Notes: a model not told the origin generated them from the letters alone. Counted from the first letter of the stretch, positions 26,893 to 35,984 are shown. The stretch: DNA of 64,000 bases from Mesobacillus zeae (GCF_003570705.1 NZ_QWVT01000023.1:1-64000); one strand, 5' to 3'. Translations and numbers: made by a program.

Positions 26893-28617
26893 CTATCCGA
26901 TTCGGATTTCTGTCGAGTTTTTCGTTTCAAGGTCTGTTAAATGGACTGCGCATGCAAGGCACGGATCAAATGAGTGGATAATCCGCAGAATCTCAAGCGG
27001 CTGTTCCTTATCGAGCATTGGAGTTCCTTTGAGCGCTGCTTCATATGCTCCTATATTGCCGTTGTGGTCTTTTGGAGAAGCGTTCCAGGTCGATGGTACA
27101 ACAGCCTGATAATTCTTGGTCTTTCCATCCTCGATTTCTATCCAGTGTCCAAGTGCTCCGCGAGGTGCTTCAAGCCAGCCGACACCTTTAGAAGATTTAG
27201 GCCATGTTTCAGGTTCCCACTTTGTCTTGTCAAAGGTAATCATATTACCGTTCTTAATATTCTTGAAAAGTTCATCCATATCGTTTCTCATCCAGTCGGT
27301 AACCAGGACCGATTCAATTCCGCGGGCCACGGTACGGCCAAGCGCGGATTGGAGACCCTCTATCGGCATTCCGAGTTTCTTAAGTGTATCGTCAACAATA
27401 TTGACAATGTCCTCTTTTCCTGCCGCATAGCCAACGATCATCCTTGCAAGCGGGCCTGTTTCCATCGGCTTTTCTTTCCAGCGCGGAGCCTTTAGCCAAC
27501 TGTATTTTGCATCCGTATCCAGCTGTTTAAACGGAGCTTTCGGACCAGTATAGTTGAAAGTCGTTTCGCCTTCCCATGGATGTTTTCCGACTCCGTTCTT
27601 TTCTTTCCCATCGTAGGAATACCATGAATGGTCAATAAACTCCTTGACATGGGACGGATCCTTCAAGTCGATATCATGGATTTCGTTCAAGTTTCCGTTA
27701 AGGACAATGCCTCTCGGGAATCTATAGTTTTTCGGTTCATAGACATTTGTTGTTGAAAAGTCCCCGTAGCAAAGATAATTATTCAAGCCTCCGCCATATG
27801 TCCAGTCCTTATAATAAGAGCCTATCGCAATCAAGTCTGGGATATAGACTTGGTTGACAAACTCCCTAGCCTGGTCGATGATCTGCGAAATATGGAGAAG
27901 CCGTTCGGCATGGATGCCGTTATCGCTGTTGATATCAATTGGTGTGGCCATTCCCCCGACAAGATAGTGCGGATGAGGGTTTTTGCCGCCAAGGATGGTA
28001 TGTACTTTGACGATTTCCTTCTGCCAGTCCAGCGCCTCAAGATAGTGCGCAACCGCCATTAAATTTACTTCAGGAGGAAGCTTGTAAGCTTTGTGGCCCC
28101 AATAGCCATTGGCAAAGATGCCAAGCTGGCCGCTTTCAACAAGTTTCTTTATTTTATTTTGAACATCTTTAAAGTATCCTGGTGAAGACTTCGGCCAGCT
28201 TGAAATTGACTGGGCAATTTTAGAAGTTTCATTCGTATCTGCTTTAAGGGCACTGATGACATCAACCCAGTCAAGCGCATGCAGGTGATAGAAATGAACC
28301 ACATGATCATGGAGAAAAACTGCCTGGTTCATAATTTCCCTTATTAAATGTGCATTTCTAGGTATCTTAATATCAAAAGCATCTTCAACGGAACGGACAG
28401 CGGCAAGGGCATGTGTCGAAGTACAAACACCACAAATCCTCTGGATATATGCCCATACATCACGTGGGTCCCGGTCCCTGACAATCAATTCAAGTCCGCG
28501 GACTGCCGTGCCTGAGCTATATGCCTTCTTGATGACGCCAGAATCATCAACATCCACTTCAACCCTAAGATGGCCTTCTATTCTCGTTATTGGATCAACT
28601 ACTATTCTTTCACTCAT
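26893..28617 (-). CDS. hyaB: [NiFe] hydrogenase large subunit
   Basis: Catalytic subunit, 574 aa, holding the NiFe(CN)2CO centre. The four nickel ligands are C62/C65 (RICGVC) and C553/C556 (DPCLACAVH). A 15-residue tail after H559 is the piece cut by the maturation protease. The N-terminal DPITRIEGHL is standard for group 1 uptake enzymes. The start overlaps the small-subunit stop (ATGA). It has no signal of its own and is exported with the small subunit through Tat. Confidence 0.97.
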   Translation of the reverse strand: MSERIVVDPITRIEGHLRVEVDVDDSGVIKKAYSSGTAVRGLELIVRDRDPRDVWAYIQRICGVCTSTHALAAVRSVEDAFDIKIPRNAHLIREIMNQAVFLHDHVVHFYHLHALDWVDVISALKADTNETSKIAQSISSWPKSSPGYFKDVQNKIKKLVESGQLGIFANGYWGHKAYKLPPEVNLMAVAHYLEALDWQKEIVKVHTILGGKNPHPHYLVGGMATPIDINSDNGIHAERLLHISQIIDQAREFVNQVYIPDLIAIGSYYKDWTYGGGLNNYLCYGDFSTTNVYEPKNYRFPRGIVLNGNLNEIHDIDLKDPSHVKEFIDHSWYSYDGKEKNGVGKHPWEGETTFNYTGPKAPFKQLDTDAKYSWLKAPRWKEKPMETGPLARMIVGYAAGKEDIVNIVDDTLKKLGMPIEGLQSALGRTVARGIESVLVTDWMRNDMDELFKNIKNGNMITFDKTKWEPETWPKSSKGVGWLEAPRGALGHWIEIEDGKTKNYQAVVPSTWNASPKDHNGNIGAYEAALKGTPMLDKEQPLEILRIIHSFDPCLACAVHLTDLETKNSTEIRIG

Positions 28618-29696
28618 TCGTGCTCACCCCGTTTGTCATCTAGTTTCTTTTTAATTACTGTCCCGGTTGCATGAATGGCGACACCTGCTGCAGTTAATGC
28701 AGTGGCAGCAAGTCCGACATTATCGGGGTTAATTGTTGTTTGAGTACCCGGTATCTTCGCTCTGCGGGTATAGAACGGGCCATTGTCCCAAAATCCTGCT
28801 TCGGAACAGCCAATACATGGATTACCTGATTGGATTGGATAGCTAATTCCGCCGTTCCAGCGCATTTCAGCACAGCTATTGTAAGTGGTAGGTCCTTTAC
28901 AGCCTACCTTATAGAGGCAGTAGCCTTGTTTTGATCCCTCATCGTCAAAAGACTCGACAAAAAGGCCTGCGTCAAAATATGCACGCCGGTTACATTTATC
29001 ATGAATGCGATGGCGATAGAATGCTTTTGGACGCCCCAAATGGTCAAGCTCCGGCAGCTGGCCGAATGTAATAATGTGGCCAATGACACCTGTCATGACT
29101 TCAGCAATTGGCGGACAACCAGGCACGAGTATAACCGGTGTATCCTTTACAAAACTTGTGATTGGCTTTGCCCCGGTAGGATTTGGGCCAGCTGCAGGAA
29201 TTCCGCCCCAAGCGGCACAGCTTCCATAGGCAAGGATCGCTTTTGCACCCTCGGCCATTTCCTTGAAGGTTTCTTTTGCATCAACACCGCCGACAGTCAA
29301 ATAGCCAGCATCTTCCGGCAGGCTTCCTTCAACAGCAAGAATATATTCACCCTTATAATTTTTAAGGACGTTTTTCATTGCTTCCTCTGCCTGATGCCCT
29401 GCTGCTGCCGATAATACCTCTGTGTACTCCAGTGAAATCATGTCTAAGAGAACGCTTTCAGCCTTAGGGTGTGTAGTACGGATAAAAGATTCCGAGCAGC
29501 CGGTGCAATCCTGAAGCTGGAGCCAGACTACCGGCACCCTTTCTTTCGTCTCCATTGCCTCAGCTACTTGATTAGACTGAGTAAAATCCAATCCCATTGT
29601 GGCTGCCAATGCTGTACACATTTTCAAAAAATCACGGCGAGAAACACCCTGATCAAGTGCAGCCTGCATTATTGTCTTCTTTGTCTTTGTAATCAT
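28614..29696 (-). CDS. hyaA: [NiFe] hydrogenase small subunit with Tat signal
   Basis: The Fe-S subunit, about 360 aa. A twin-arginine signal SRRDFLKM lies near residue 20, followed by a hydrophobic stretch. Proximal-cluster motifs are DCTGCSES, GSCAAWGG and GCPPIAEV; the distal and medial ligands are in RHRIHDKC, GCKGPTTYNSC and NPCIGCSEAGFW. The C-terminus has a membrane anchor (about residues 318-340). Both positions that are extra cysteines in oxygen-tolerant enzymes are Gly here. The start is ATG 29696, with GGGGGAGGG at good distance; the longer frame to 29747 lacks this. Confidence 0.95.
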   Translation of the reverse strand: MITKTKKTIMQAALDQGVSRRDFLKMCTALAATMGLDFTQSNQVAEAMETKERVPVVWLQLQDCTGCSESFIRTTHPKAESVLLDMISLEYTEVLSAAAGHQAEEAMKNVLKNYKGEYILAVEGSLPEDAGYLTVGGVDAKETFKEMAEGAKAILAYGSCAAWGGIPAAGPNPTGAKPITSFVKDTPVILVPGCPPIAEVMTGVIGHIITFGQLPELDHLGRPKAFYRHRIHDKCNRRAYFDAGLFVESFDDEGSKQGYCLYKVGCKGPTTYNSCAEMRWNGGISYPIQSGNPCIGCSEAGFWDNGPFYTRRAKIPGTQTTINPDNVGLAATALTAAGVAIHATGTVIKKKLDDKRGEHE

Positions 29697-29721
29697 CTCT
29701 CTATTCCCTCCCCCTATGCGG

Positions 29722-29749
29722 TTTATATATAATTGGTAAGGATTCACAA
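29722..29749 (-). promoter_or_regulatory. probable promoter of the hydrogenase operon
   Basis: On the minus strand -35 TTGTGA (29744-29749) and -10 TATAAA (29722-29727) are 16 bases apart and end 26 bases before the small-subunit start. The -35 overlaps one arm of a 9-bp inverted repeat (29737-29745 with 29805-29813). Confidence 0.5.
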
Positions 29750-29813
29750 CGAATGTACCATATCATTAAAGTTATCGTCCTGACTTTTTATAAATTGACA
29801 CAAAGAATCCTTA
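29737..29813. repeat. separated inverted repeat TAAGGATTC upstream of hyaA
   Basis: TAAGGATTC at 29737-29745 is matched perfectly by GAATCCTTA at 29805-29813, with 59 bases between. One arm overlaps the proposed promoter. It may be a pair of regulator sites; chance cannot be excluded. Confidence 0.4.
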
Positions 29814-29955
29814 ATTCCATGATCACCCTTCATCTCGGAGTATTCCCATTAGAACAAGCTCTTGCTGTGTCTGCATCTTCCTATTCCTTTTCCTTTCCCT
29901 TTTCAGCTTGTTTAGGGGTTCTCCCCTATAAACAACCCAAAAAAAGCCAATAAAA

Positions 29956-29978
29956 AAACCAGGCTTTTGGCCTGGTTT
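29956..29978 (-). terminator. terminator after tatC
   Basis: Perfect 9-bp stem AAACCAGGC/GCCTGGTTT with a 5-base loop, followed on the minus strand by TTTTATTGG, nine bases after the tatC stop. It separates the tat genes from the hydrogenase genes, which therefore need their own promoter. Confidence 0.85.
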
Positions 29979-29986
29979 TCTTATAT

Positions 29987-30754
29987 TTATTCATCTTCTT
30001 CAATTATTGTATCATTTGATCCGAACTTTTCTTTCCATTCTTTTTCCTTTTTCAGTTTCCTGCGATAAACAATTTTTGAAAGGTTTATACTTATTTCATA
30101 CAGGAACAGAAGCGGAATCGTTACAATAAAATCTGACATAAAGTCAGGTGGTGTAATAATAATAGCGATGAATACGAGCACAAAATACGCATATTTCCGA
30201 AGCTTCACAAGAACAAACGGATTGATGATGCCAAGTGATGTCAGGAACATGACTACGACAGGGAGCTCGAAAAGCACTCCGAAAGGAATGGTCATATGCA
30301 TGATAAACCTGAAATACCTGTCGGCGGTGAAGTTCGTAACCATCAATTCTCCGCCTAGCTCGATAAGGAACTTCAGCACAGTCGGGAAAATAACAAAGTA
30401 GCCAAAGCAAAGCCCGACAATGAACAGAACAAACAGCGCAGGAATGTAGGAAAGGGAAATCTTTCTTTCGTTCGGTCTCAGCGCCGGCTTTACAAACAGC
30501 CATAACTGAATTGCTATAACAGGAATCGTTCCAGCAAAAGCAATGACCGTCGCGAGCATAAAGTAAACCCAAATAATATCGCTGGGCCCAAGGACAATCA
30601 GTTTAACATCGAGGTCCCTAACGAAAAAACTGTAAATTTCCTCGACATAAGCAAACCCCGCAATGAAAAAAACGAGAAAAGCGGCGACTGATATGATCAG
30701 CCTTTTTCTAAGTTCATCAAGATGGTCTATAATATTCAGCTCTTTATCTTCCAT
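29987..30754 (-). CDS. tatC: Sec-independent translocase TatC
   Basis: The receptor part of the Tat export system, about 255 aa, with six membrane spans. The N-terminal DHLDELRKRLI is the signature of the signal-recognition site. The start is ATG 30754 (MEDKELNIIDHL), preceded by CAGGGGAGATGT; the longer frame has no ribosome site. The C-terminal tail is charged. It follows tatA and precedes the Tat-dependent hydrogenase, so it is probably the dedicated exporter of that enzyme. Confidence 0.95.
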   Translation of the reverse strand: MEDKELNIIDHLDELRKRLIISVAAFLVFFIAGFAYVEEIYSFFVRDLDVKLIVLGPSDIIWVYFMLATVIAFAGTIPVIAIQLWLFVKPALRPNERKISLSYIPALFVLFIVGLCFGYFVIFPTVLKFLIELGGELMVTNFTADRYFRFIMHMTIPFGVLFELPVVVMFLTSLGIINPFVLVKLRKYAYFVLVFIAIIITPPDFMSDFIVTIPLLFLYEISINLSKIVYRRKLKKEKEWKEKFGSNDTIIEEDE

Positions 30755-30800
30755 ACATCTCCCCTGCCAAACATGGAAAAGCCAAGGCTTTCCTTTTTTC

Positions 30801-30837
30801 AAAAAAAAAGGTGTAAGACAAAGTCATCTCACACCTT
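30801..30837 (-). terminator. hairpin between tatA and tatC
   Basis: On the minus strand AAGGTGTGAGA...TCTTACACCTT (one mismatch) is followed by a long T run, and it begins in the tatA stop codon. It may make TatA more abundant than TatC, as the Tat system needs. Confidence 0.65.
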
Positions 30838-31039
30838 ATTTGGTAATTTTCGCAGCTTCTTTCTTTTCATCTTCAAATTCTTCCATTACGTCACTCGTAA
30901 GTTCACGCGTTGATTTTTTGAATTCGCGAAGTGTCTGTCCGAATGCACGCCCGATTTCTGGCAATTTCTTTGGCCCGAAAATAATCAAGGCAAGTACGAG
31001 GATCAGAATCAATCCAGGAACGCCGATGTTTGATAACAT
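30836..31039 (-). CDS. tatA: Sec-independent translocase TatA
   Basis: This 67-aa pore-forming Tat component has one short membrane span (about 5-21) followed by [14 protein letters not shown], the conserved hinge and amphipathic helix, and a charged tail. The ribosome site GAAGGAGATG is strong. It is the first gene of tatA-tatC, directly upstream of the hydrogenase operon; a TATAAT lies about 40 bases before the ribosome site with a poor -35. Confidence 0.95.
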   Translation of the reverse strand: MLSNIGVPGLILILVLALIIFGPKKLPEIGRAFGQTLREFKKSTRELTSDVMEEFEDEKKEAAKITK

Positions 31040-31205
31040 AGATCAACATCTCCTTCTCATTTTTGTAAATCTACCATGATTATATTGTATTTCTTTCTTC
31101 TTAGGTAGATATGCTGTGAATGTTCATAAGAAATTCACATTCTACCATGTCGACTGCTGATTTTATTATTCCGATACAATGATGATTCTAACGCTAAACA
31201 CGAAT

Positions 31206-32471
31206 TTACACAAGTAAATTAAACAATTGGTTATCTTTGTTTAATTCAATGTACGAGAAGCCCTTAATGGCCATCCTCTCTATTAGTCCATGGTAGTCCG
31301 TTTTTTCCCGAAGTTCAATTCCAACCAGTGCAGGGCCGCTGTCCTTGTTGTTTTTCTTCGTATATTCAAACCTTGTAATATCATCAGCAGGTCCAAGGAC
31401 ATAATCCAGGAATTCTCTGAGAGCGCCCGCCCGCTGGGGGAAGTTCACAATAAAGTAATAGAGCAGACCTTCATGGAGAAGCGACCTCTCCTTGATCTCC
31501 TGCATGCGTCCGATATCGTTGTTTCCTCCGCTGACCACACAAACGACTGTCTTTCCTTTAATCTCATCCTTAAGGCTGCCGAGGGCGGCAATCGGCAGGG
31601 CTCCGGCAGGCTCGGCAACAATTGCGTGTTCATTGTACAACTGAAGAATGGTTGTACATACTTTTCCTTCTGGAATAACAATAATGTCATCTACCAGCTC
31701 TTTGCAGATTTCGAATGTTTTCGTACCAACGCATTTAACGGCTGCTCCGTCAACAAATGTATCTATTTGTGACAGAAGACTGACATGCCCGTTTTGCATC
31801 GATAACTTCATGGATGCTGCTCCTGCCGGCTCTACTCCAATTATCTTTGTTTGCGGCGATACACTATTAATATATGTGCTGACTCCTGCCATCAGCCCGC
31901 CCCCGCCAATTGATCCAAGAATGAAATCTACGGGCTCTTCACAATCATTAAGGATTTCAACCGCAACAGTCCCCTGTCCGGCAATCACCTTTTCGTCATC
32001 AAAAGGGTGAATAAAGGTCCGTGATTCTTCTTGCGAACATACAACTGCCATATTATAGGAATCGTCAAATGAATCGCCTGTAAGGATAATTTCTACATAG
32101 CCTCTGCCAAACATTTCAACCTGGCTGACTTTTTGCACCGGAGTTGTGGCAGGCATGAAAATTTTCCCTTGGACTCCCATCTGCCTGCAGGCATATGCCA
32201 CTCCCTGCGCATGATTACCCGCACTAGCACACACAATCCCGCTTTCAAGCTCTTTGCCAAGGAGCTTCATAGAATAGTAGGCTCCTCTTAGCTTAAATGA
32301 ACGAACGTGCTGCAGATCTTCACGCTTCAAGTAAATATTGCATTCGTATTTTTCTGACAAGCGTTCATTTTTCTGGAGCGGGGTATGCGCGACAATCTCC
32401 TTCAGATGCCTGTATGCTATCAAAATATCCTCTACCTGCACCAACTTTTTCGTAACGGTTCCTGATTCCAT
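31206..32471 (-). CDS. ilvA: threonine ammonia-lyase (biosynthetic)
   Basis: PLP enzyme that converts threonine to 2-oxobutanoate, the first step of isoleucine synthesis. The PLP lysine is in RSFKLRGAY, and the glycine loop is GSIGGGGLMAG. About 421 aa, including a C-terminal ACT-like regulatory domain (about 330-421) for isoleucine feedback. The start is ATG 32471, with GCGAGGTG before it; the longer frame has no site. ilvA marks the right border of the hydrogenase insert. Confidence 0.95.
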   Translation of the reverse strand: MESGTVTKKLVQVEDILIAYRHLKEIVAHTPLQKNERLSEKYECNIYLKREDLQHVRSFKLRGAYYSMKLLGKELESGIVCASAGNHAQGVAYACRQMGVQGKIFMPATTPVQKVSQVEMFGRGYVEIILTGDSFDDSYNMAVVCSQEESRTFIHPFDDEKVIAGQGTVAVEILNDCEEPVDFILGSIGGGGLMAGVSTYINSVSPQTKIIGVEPAGAASMKLSMQNGHVSLLSQIDTFVDGAAVKCVGTKTFEICKELVDDIIVIPEGKVCTTILQLYNEHAIVAEPAGALPIAALGSLKDEIKGKTVVCVVSGGNNDIGRMQEIKERSLLHEGLLYYFIVNFPQRAGALREFLDYVLGPADDITRFEYTKKNNKDSGPALVGIELREKTDYHGLIERMAIKGFSYIELNKDNQLFNLLV

Positions 32472-32559
32472 ACAGCACCTCGCCTTTCCTGTTTTTATTA
32501 ATTCGTACATTATAACATGAAAGGTGATCGTCCGTTTAAATTTTTAAAATATTTAAAAA

Positions 32560-32579
32560 GCAAGATGGATTCATCCTGC
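32560..32579 (-). terminator. terminator after plsC
   Basis: On the minus strand GCAGGATG-AATC-CATCTTGC (one wobble) is followed by TTTTTAAAT, about 22 bases after the plsC stop. Confidence 0.7.
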
Positions 32580-32601
32580 CTACACGCTAAAGGGGGATAT
32601 A

Positions 32602-33330
32602 TTACGAAGCTGCAGCTTGCTCGTTTCGGGATTTAATGATTGTTTCCTTTATTTCGGCTGCCAGTTCCTTAAGGTCCTGATTCTTGTAATTATCAAACAA
32701 AATTGGCTCGCAAATAGTTAGACTGATGTTTGCAGGTTTAATCAGCCTTCCGTTTTTCTCAAACAAGTCCGATGTTCCCTCGATCGATATAGGAATAATT
32801 GGCACTCCTGCGTCTTTTGCAAGTCTGAGGCTTCCTGATTTAAATTCACCGAGAGCCCCCCCTTTACTCCTTGTCCCTTCCGGGAAGATGACAAGCGAAT
32901 GGCCATTTTTGAGGAATTCGCTTCCTTCCCTGATGGATTTGATTGCCTGCCGCCTGTCTTTTCGGTCAAGAAACACACAATTCATGATTTCCATCCATGA
33001 GGAAAGAATTGGCACCTTTTTCACTTCGATTTTAGAAATAAATCCAAACGGCTTTTCTATAAAACCAAGGAGGACCGGTACATCAAAATCGCCTTCATGA
33101 TTACTAACAAATAAAACGGGACCATCAATAAGAAATTCACTGCCCCTGACATTTACTTTTGCACCTGTTAACTTCATGATATTGCGTGACCAGCGGTAGG
33201 GTACTGCATGAATAATCCTGTCCTTTTTTGACGCAGTCATTTCGGGAAGGGACTGCATCCTTTTAAGATTCGGAATACTATAAATTAGGTACCCAGCTAT
33301 ATAAATAAAACAAACGATTAATCTGAGCAT
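32602..33330 (-). CDS. plsC: 1-acyl-sn-glycerol-3-phosphate acyltransferase
   Basis: PlsC, 242 aa, adds the second fatty acid in phospholipid synthesis at the inner face of the membrane. The HX4D motif is NHEGDFD and the phosphate-binding motif is FPEGTRSKGG. An N-terminal hydrophobic stretch (2-19) anchors it. AAGGAGG precedes the ATG. This gene is called ypkP in B. subtilis and lies between ilvA and dfrA there too; yplP, which I recall near it, is absent. Confidence 0.9.
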   Translation of the reverse strand: MLRLIVCFIYIAGYLIYSIPNLKRMQSLPEMTASKKDRIIHAVPYRWSRNIMKLTGAKVNVRGSEFLIDGPVLFVSNHEGDFDVPVLLGFIEKPFGFISKIEVKKVPILSSWMEIMNCVFLDRKDRRQAIKSIREGSEFLKNGHSLVIFPEGTRSKGGALGEFKSGSLRLAKDAGVPIIPISIEGTSDLFEKNGRLIKPANISLTICEPILFDNYKNQDLKELAAEIKETIIKSRNEQAAAS

Positions 33331-33430
33331 ACTTTTCCTCCTTCTTTTCGACCCAAACTATTATAACTGAATTCAGGCCCGGCAGCTTACGGTTCTTTGA
33401 CTTTTTCGTTACGGAAACCCTTCGAAATAA

Positions 33431-33470
33431 AAAATAGCCCCTCCCTGACTGGCGTACATCAGGATGGGGC
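33431..33470 (-). terminator. terminator after dfrA
   Basis: On the minus strand GGCCCCATCCTGA...TCAGGGAGGGGC is followed by TATTTTTTATTT, five bases after the dfrA stop. A long, slightly imperfect stem. Confidence 0.75.
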
Positions 33471-33475
33471 CAACC

Positions 33476-33964
33476 TTAAAATTTCCGGGTGTATATCAGG
33501 AATTCATAGTCATACGGATTTTTATCATCCCTGATCCCTTCTTCTCTAGACATGAGTTCCCATTGGGAAAGGTCAAATTCAGGGAAATATGTATCTCCCT
33601 CGAATGTATCGTGGATCATCGTTATAATCAACTTGTCAGCATAAGGGAGAATTTCACAGAAGATTTCCGCCCCACCAATGACAAATACTTCCCCATCGGT
33701 TCCAGCCGCTGAATCCAGCAGCTCATCTACGGAATGCAGGACAGTGCAGTTTTCACTGGCGTACTCCATATTTCTGGTAATAATAATATTTTCTCTGTTG
33801 GGAAGCGGCCTTCCAATCGATTCATGCGTTTTCCGGCCCATTGCCACAGGATGCCCTGTTGTTATCCTTTTAAAAAATTTCAAATCCTCCGGAAGATGCC
33901 AGGGAAGCTGGTTATCCTTCCCGATAACCCTATTTTCATCCATTGCCCACATTAATGAAATCAA
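33476..33964 (-). CDS. dfrA: dihydrofolate reductase
   Basis: DHFR, 162 aa, reduces dihydrofolate with NADPH. Motifs seen: [26 protein letters not shown] in pieces (substrate and loop region), GRKTHESIG (NADPH phosphate), and FVIGGAEIF. The start is TTG at 33964, overlapping the thyA stop as TTGA, with GGAGTGG nine bases before it, so it is coupled to thyA. The pairing is logical because thymidylate synthase uses up tetrahydrofolate. Confidence 0.95.
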   Translation of the reverse strand: MISLMWAMDENRVIGKDNQLPWHLPEDLKFFKRITTGHPVAMGRKTHESIGRPLPNRENIIITRNMEYASENCTVLHSVDELLDSAAGTDGEVFVIGGAEIFCEILPYADKLIITMIHDTFEGDTYFPEFDLSQWELMSREEGIRDDKNPYDYEFLIYTRKF

Positions 33965-34755
33965 ACGCTAACCACTCCTTTTATATGAGGATGAGGGTCA
34001 TATCCTTCAAGTGTGAAATCTTCAAATTTAAATCCAAAAATATCCTTAATATCAGGATTTAACTTTATAATCGGCAGCGCGCGTGGTTCCCTGCCCATTT
34101 GAAGTTTGACTTGATCAAGATGGTTCGTGTAGATATGGGCATCTCCAAGTGTGTGAATGAATTCGCCAGGCTCATAGCCAGCTGCCTGTGCCACCATCAT
34201 CGTGAGCAGGGCGTAGGATGCAATATTAAATGGAACACCGAGGAAAATGTCTGCTGACCGTTGATAGAGCTGACAAGATAATTTCCCATCCGCCACATAA
34301 AATTGGAAGAGGCAGTGGCAAGGAGGTAAAGCCATATTCTCTACATCCGACACATTCCAGGCACTTACAATCATTCTTCGTGAATCAGGGGTGTTACAAA
34401 GCTGATCCATAAGACTAGTGATTTGGTCGATACTTCCCCCATCTTCGGTTGGCCAGGACCGCCATTGATGGCCGTAAACCGGGCCCAGTTCGCCATTCTC
34501 ATCAGCCCACTCGTTCCATATTCTCACACCATTTTCCTGAAGGTAGCCAATATTTGTATCGCCCTTGAGGAACCACAGCAACTCATGGATAATACTCTTC
34601 AGGTGAAGTTTTTTTGTTGTAAGAAGAGGAAAACCCTCGCTTAAATCAAATCTCATCTGGTATCCAAAAGTACTGATAGTGCCTGTCCCAGTTCGGTCTT
34701 CTTTGTGCGCACCTTTTTCAAGTACATGCCTGCATAAATCTAAATACTGTTTCAA
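33961..34755 (-). CDS. thyA: thymidylate synthase
   Basis: Folate-dependent thymidylate synthase of the E. coli-like short type (264 aa; the B. subtilis equivalent is ThyB). The catalytic Cys is in [12 protein letters not shown], and the phosphate-binding Arg residues are in RSWPT and [12 protein letters not shown]. It makes dTMP from dUMP with methylene-tetrahydrofolate. The ribosome site AAGGAGGT is strong. dfrA follows with a 4-base overlap. Confidence 0.95.
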   Translation of the reverse strand: MKQYLDLCRHVLEKGAHKEDRTGTGTISTFGYQMRFDLSEGFPLLTTKKLHLKSIIHELLWFLKGDTNIGYLQENGVRIWNEWADENGELGPVYGHQWRSWPTEDGGSIDQITSLMDQLCNTPDSRRMIVSAWNVSDVENMALPPCHCLFQFYVADGKLSCQLYQRSADIFLGVPFNIASYALLTMMVAQAAGYEPGEFIHTLGDAHIYTNHLDQVKLQMGREPRALPIIKLNPDIKDIFGFKFEDFTLEGYDPHPHIKGVVSV

Positions 34756-34854
34756 CCAAAGACCTCCTTAAAATAAAAACATCTTTTCTTATTCTACAAC
34801 AGCATACAGTCAAACGAAATATGTGTTTTATACGCTGATCTTCCGCAAAAAAAA

Positions 34855-35556
34855 CTATTGTAATTCATATATATAATCATAAGTATGGGGAGCCGCAGCT
34901 TTTAACAGCTGCCGAGCATTGGGACTGGAATAATACATGGCGAATGCTTCGGCGAAATATTCCTCCTGATAGTTAAGGAAATAGCTTCTTCCCGGGAAGA
35001 GCCGATTTTTTTCCTGTTCCCAGAGCGCAATAAACTCACGATCTGATCTGATTCCATTGTACACGTGCTGATCAATCGTATGAGCCAGTTCATGCAGTTC
35101 AAGATTTACCGACCCATGGCTTTTCCCTTTATCGCTGCTGCCGATTTTTGCAAGCACCAGTTTGGAGCCGCCCATTCCTGGCACGTCATCCCATGTTTTT
35201 CCTGATACGTAACCACGAGGACTGGTCCCATCAAGCTTCCTCGCTGAAGGATTCTCTGTCAGCTTTCCTTGGAACAGCTTTAATTTAATTCCTTTTTTCA
35301 CCATTTTATCCAACAAAGGTTCCGGCAAACCTCCGATTCTTGAGGCCATTTGGGCTGCTTCTTTTTGGTCGAATGAGCCTTCCGGCAAAAGAATCACTTC
35401 CCCAAGAAGATGGATGGACTTGCCATCAAGAGAATTGTACAATACCGAATGACTGGGAAAATCTTTTAATAAAATCCCATTAACATCTGCGTGCAGGCTG
35501 CCCGGAAGCATAAAAGCGAGTACAGCAACAAGGAGCAAAATTTTCATCATGCGCAT
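34855..35556 (-). CDS. secreted anthrax lethal factor-like zinc metalloprotease
   Basis: This 233-aa protein has an N-terminal signal peptide (to about residue 23, ending SLHA). The zinc site is H155-E-L-A-H159 (HELAHTIDQ), and a likely third ligand is Glu in EEYFAEAFAMYY about 45 residues later, the arrangement of the lethal-factor C-terminal/Pro-Pro endopeptidase fold. No cell-binding domain is present, so it is a small exported protease, not a full toxin. The start may be 35556 or the ATGATG three codons on. It is a single-gene unit near thyA. The target is unknown; Pro-rich surface proteins are a fair guess from relatives. Confidence 0.75.
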   Translation of the reverse strand: MRMMKILLLVAVLAFMLPGSLHADVNGILLKDFPSHSVLYNSLDGKSIHLLGEVILLPEGSFDQKEAAQMASRIGGLPEPLLDKMVKKGIKLKLFQGKLTENPSARKLDGTSPRGYVSGKTWDDVPGMGGSKLVLAKIGSSDKGKSHGSVNLELHELAHTIDQHVYNGIRSDREFIALWEQEKNRLFPGRSYFLNYQEEYFAEAFAMYYSSPNARQLLKAAAPHTYDYIYELQ

Positions 35557-35591
35557 CCTGTCATCAACCTACCTTTCAGAGAGGTCTCACA

Positions 35592-35984
35592 ATGGAAATA
35601 CAATTCAATGAATCTCATATTCTATACAGCATCCACTTGTACGTTGAGAACAACCAAAAAATTATAATTGGCAAAAAAGGAAGCTATAGCTTCAATCGGG
35701 GGCTCTATATTTATGTGGGAAGCGCCAAACGCAATATCCTAGCAAGAATCAACCGGCATATGAAAAGAGAAAAGCCTTTCCGCTGGCACTTTGATTACCT
35801 TCGCCCACACGGGAATATCGTCAAAATTATAACATATGATTCCTCATATAAAGAATGTGAGTTAGCTGAAAAAATCAGGAAAGAAACAGGCGGACTCCTC
35901 CCTGTCCCGGAATTTGGGTCTTCGGACTGCCGCTGCCCCTCGCATCTCATTTATATTGCCGATCCGCCCATTTCAAAGCATTAA
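35592..35984 (+). CDS. GIY-YIG family protein (DUF123 type)
   Basis: This 130-aa single-domain protein is related to GIY-YIG nucleases. The core motif appears as RGLYIYVGSAKRN, with the catalytic Arg in LARINRHM and a C-terminal DCRCPSHL. DUF123 proteins are small and of unknown use; a role in DNA repair is only inference. It is divergent from the metalloprotease gene with only about 35 bases between, so the two promoters must overlap. AGAGGTCTC precedes the ATG. Confidence 0.75.
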   Translation: MEIQFNESHILYSIHLYVENNQKIIIGKKGSYSFNRGLYIYVGSAKRNILARINRHMKREKPFRWHFDYLRPHGNIVKIITYDSSYKECELAEKIRKETGGLLPVPEFGSSDCRCPSHLIYIADPPISKH

